DNA of 13,524 bases. Source: an uncultured Clostridia bacterium. Lineage in GTDB: Bacteria; Bacillota; Clostridia; Oscillospirales; Oscillospiraceae. Both the position numbers and the translations under genes were made by a program. Below are positions 11,503 through 13,524 of this stretch, piece by piece (the stretch's first letter is position 1; each line of letters begins with the position of its first letter). The notes below the pieces were generated by a model that was given only the letters and a program-made list of their open reading frames with translations, made no database searches and was not told the origin of the DNA. The stretch covers positions 1-13,524 of the forward strand of contig CAMWSZ010000034.1 of assembly GCA_947177005.1 (NCBI GenBank), written 5' to 3'.

Positions 11503-13524
11503 ATGTCCGTGCGTACCGCAAATAAGCCCCGGAGAAATTTCCTGTACATAGCCCTTTTGCTGGCGGGGATCTGTATCCTGTTCCACTGGTATTCCACCAC
11601 AAACAGCAGGCGGATCGAGACCCAAAATCTGAACTATGCAATGGACGAGGCCCGGCAGACGGCCGGCCGGATCAGCAGTGAACTGACCAACGCGCTCCGG
11701 CGCGTGCGCAACTATACTTATTTCCTCAGCATAACGCTGACCGAACCGGACATTACGCTGGAGATGCTGCAAGAAATCGAGGAGAACTCGGATTTCGACG
11801 CCCTGCGCTACATCAGTAAGGACGGCGTCTATCAGGCCTCCAGCGGTGCAGCCGCCAACATTCTGGACCGGGACTATTATCTCAGAGGAATGCAGGGGGA
11901 GAGCGGCTGCACCGTGATTTTTGACTCCCGCATCACCCATGAAACCATGATGGGCTTTTATTCTCCGCTCCAATGTCAGGGAGAAATTTTCGGGACGCTG
12001 ATGGGCGTGTATTTTGCGCAGGATTACCTGCGGGAGATGCTGTCTGCCAGCTACTTCGGCGAGACGGCCAACGCCTATCTCTGTACCGGAGAAGGGCAGG
12101 TCGTCGCCAGCTCCACCGGCAAACAGTATGACCAGCTTCTGCCGGAGCTGCTGGTGGAAAGAAATATCGTTGACGGTAAGAGCGCCGCGGAAGTCTGGGA
12201 CGTTTTCTTTGGCAGCGCAGAGGAGGCGGGGCTGATCTGTCCCCCTGGCGGTCAGACGGATAATATCTGTCTCGTCCGCGTGCCAGACTATGACTATGTG
12301 CTGGTCCAGACCTTCCCCAAGAGCGTAACACAGAATATGATCCGGAGCGCGGAAGAGACCGGCATCATTTTGCAGGTCATTCTGGCCGGCCTGTTTGCCC
12401 TCTATATCCTCCTCCTGCTGCTCCACAGCCGGAAGGCCCGGCAGTCGCTGGAGAAGGAAAACCGGGAGATGGAATATATTATCAACGGCGTCAGCACGCT
12501 GTTCGCACGCTTTATCCTGGCGGACATGGAGGAGGACACCTACTGCTATCTGGCCGGGACCGCGCCGGAACGTGCCGGCCTCCCCGCCGCGGGCCGGTAT
12601 GAGGATTTCGCGGCCTATCTGGACTCCTTCCCGGCGGAGGACGAGGACCATGACAAATTCCGGGCGCTGGTGGCACGGGACGGCGTCGTCCGGGCGCTGG
12701 ACGGCGTGGCGGATATGCAGGCCGAGTACCGCACCTGCGGAAATGCGTGGGAGCACCTGAACATTATCTGTCTGGAACGGAAGGAGGGCCGCGCCAAAAA
12801 GGTCCTTTTCATGCGGCAGAATATCACCGCCCTGAAGGAGAAGGAGCTGCGGGCACAGGCGGAAATCTCCCTCGCAAACCGGAAGGAACGGCAGTACCGT
12901 ATTGCAGTCACCTCCGGCGCGTTCAGCACCTTTGAGTTCAATCTGACCCAGGACCTCATTGAGCATGACATCTGGCGCATGGTGGACGGAAGGCGGGTCT
13001 CGTTTCTGGAGAGCGTGGGGCTGACAGCGCCCTGTCCGGCTTCGGTGTGTCTGGAAAAATGGAGGGCCTATATCCTGGAGGAATCGGTGGAGGAATATAA
13101 GCGGGTGGTCAACCTGCCGTATTTGCAGCAGCGCTTCGAACAGGGTGAGCCGGAGGTCACGCTGGACTTCTGGGGCCTGATGGCCGTCGGACAACAGATA
13201 TGCGTGCGGCAGTCCTTCCTCATGGCCCGGGACGACCAGACGGGGGATATTATGGTCATGGGGGTATCCAAGGACATCACGCTTCAGGTCCAAAAGCAGC
13301 GGGAGCAGACCCGTGTGCTTCAGGAGGCCCTGATGCTGGCCCAGCACGCAAACGCTGCAAAAACCACCTTCCTCAACAATATGTCCCACGATATCCGGAC
13401 GCCGATGAACGCCATTATCGGTTTTACCAACATCGCCGTCAGCCACATCGACAACAGAGGGCAGGTGCAGGACTGTCTCCATAAGGTACTGTCCTCCAGC
13501 AACCACCTGCTCAGTCTTATTAAC
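11503..13524 (+). CDS. Sensor histidine kinase with extracellular Cache domain (3' end outside the window)
   Basis: 674 codons are open to the window edge. Membrane helices at about residues 13-31 and 287-309 flank an extracellular sensor of about 250 residues. The dCache-like motif R-D-Y-Y-L-R-G-M-Q-G-E-S-G lies near 123-135. Cytoplasmic residues 313-600 hold PAS-like segments; the second ends in V-S-K-D-I-T near 585-590. Next come a short coiled coil and the H-box NNMSHDIRTPMNAIIGF with phospho-acceptor His629. The ATPase domain, and any receiver domain of a hybrid kinase, would lie beyond the window. The ligand is unknown; dCache domains often bind amino acids or other small metabolites. 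GGGGGAGG ends 2 nt before ATG 11503, too close; GTG 11509 is 8 nt from it and may be the real start. Confidence 0.9.
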   Translation, partial: MSVRTANKPRRNFLYIALLLAGICILFHWYSTTNSRRIETQNLNYAMDEARQTAGRISSELTNALRRVRNYTYFLSITLTEPDITLEMLQEIEENSDFDALRYISKDGVYQASSGAAANILDRDYYLRGMQGESGCTVIFDSRITHETMMGFYSPLQCQGEIFGTLMGVYFAQDYLREMLSASYFGETANAYLCTGEGQVVASSTGKQYDQLLPELLVERNIVDGKSAAEVWDVFFGSAEEAGLICPPGGQTDNICLVRVPDYDYVLVQTFPKSVTQNMIRSAEETGIILQVILAGLFALYILLLLLHSRKARQSLEKENREMEYIINGVSTLFARFILADMEEDTYCYLAGTAPERAGLPAAGRYEDFAAYLDSFPAEDEDHDKFRALVARDGVVRALDGVADMQAEYRTCGNAWEHLNIICLERKEGRAKKVLFMRQNITALKEKELRAQAEISLANRKERQYRIAVTSGAFSTFEFNLTQDLIEHDIWRMVDGRRVSFLESVGLTAPCPASVCLEKWRAYILEESVEEYKRVVNLPYLQQRFEQGEPEVTLDFWGLMAVGQQICVRQSFLMARDDQTGDIMVMGVSKDITLQVQKQREQTRVLQEALMLAQHANAAKTTFLNNMSHDIRTPMNAIIGFTNIAVSHIDNRGQVQDCLHKVLSSSNHLLSLIN

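Noticed and set aside
11482..13506. A 674-codon open frame on the minus strand
   Set aside because: It is antisense to the sensor kinase, which has recognisable helices, Cache motif and H-box. The antisense protein resembles no family and arises from GC-rich third positions.

Overview
The window reads as chromosomal DNA from a moderately GC-rich, low-transfer Clostridia member, most likely of the Oscillospiraceae (the Flavonifractor/Lawsonibacter/Oscillibacter type of gut anaerobe). The reasons are AGGAGG-type ribosome binding sites, sharp TTGACA/TATAAT-like promoters with 17-nt spacers, short intrinsic terminators, YtrA-type GntR and DUF2975/YozG-type regulators, a CCA-encoding tRNA gene, and a large Cache-type sensor kinase. 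The taxon is an inference from protein style; no marker gene settles it. I see no phage, transposon, CRISPR or plasmid signature.

Layout. (1) 1-891, plus: a membrane-anchored DUF4230 protein and a small zinc-ribbon protein, closed by a terminator. (2) 895-3065, plus: a strong promoter with a three-half-site AT-rich operator drives an operon of an eight-helix DUF2975-like membrane protein, a 76-aa Xre-type regulator and an unrecognised lipoprotein. It ends in a terminator shared with the convergent operon. (3) 6517-3048, minus: two COG0523/G3E metal-chaperone GTPases (one with a 29-histidine metal-binding segment, the other with a TIGR03943-like C-terminus), then lspA and rluD, tightly packed. 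A promoter overlaps a 27-bp Fur-family-like palindrome. (4) 6688-6530, minus: tRNA-Gly(GCC) with its own promoter and terminator. (5) 6747-9362, plus: a YtrA-type GntR repressor, an ABC ATPase and two tandemly duplicated ABC-2 permeases, with an inverted repeat over the promoter. (6) 9379-10856, plus: a promoter followed by a terminator-like hairpin and a MATE efflux pump. (7) 10887-11349, plus: a promoter, a short leader, a zinc-ribbon/single-helix protein and a terminator. (8) 11350-13524, plus: a 42-bp nested inverted repeat, then a sensor histidine kinase that runs off the window at its H-box region.

How it fits together. The dominant theme is envelope and metal homeostasis: a GntR-controlled ABC exporter next to a MATE pump suggests a response to toxic compounds. 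The G3E pair suggests adaptation to zinc (or another transition metal) limitation. LspA would process lipoproteins such as the one encoded at 2120-3028. No clearly undescribed system stands out. The best candidates for something new are the extended DUF2975-regulator-lipoprotein cassette with its operator, and the paired G3E proteins of which one lacks the CxCC motif and carries a fused C-terminal domain.
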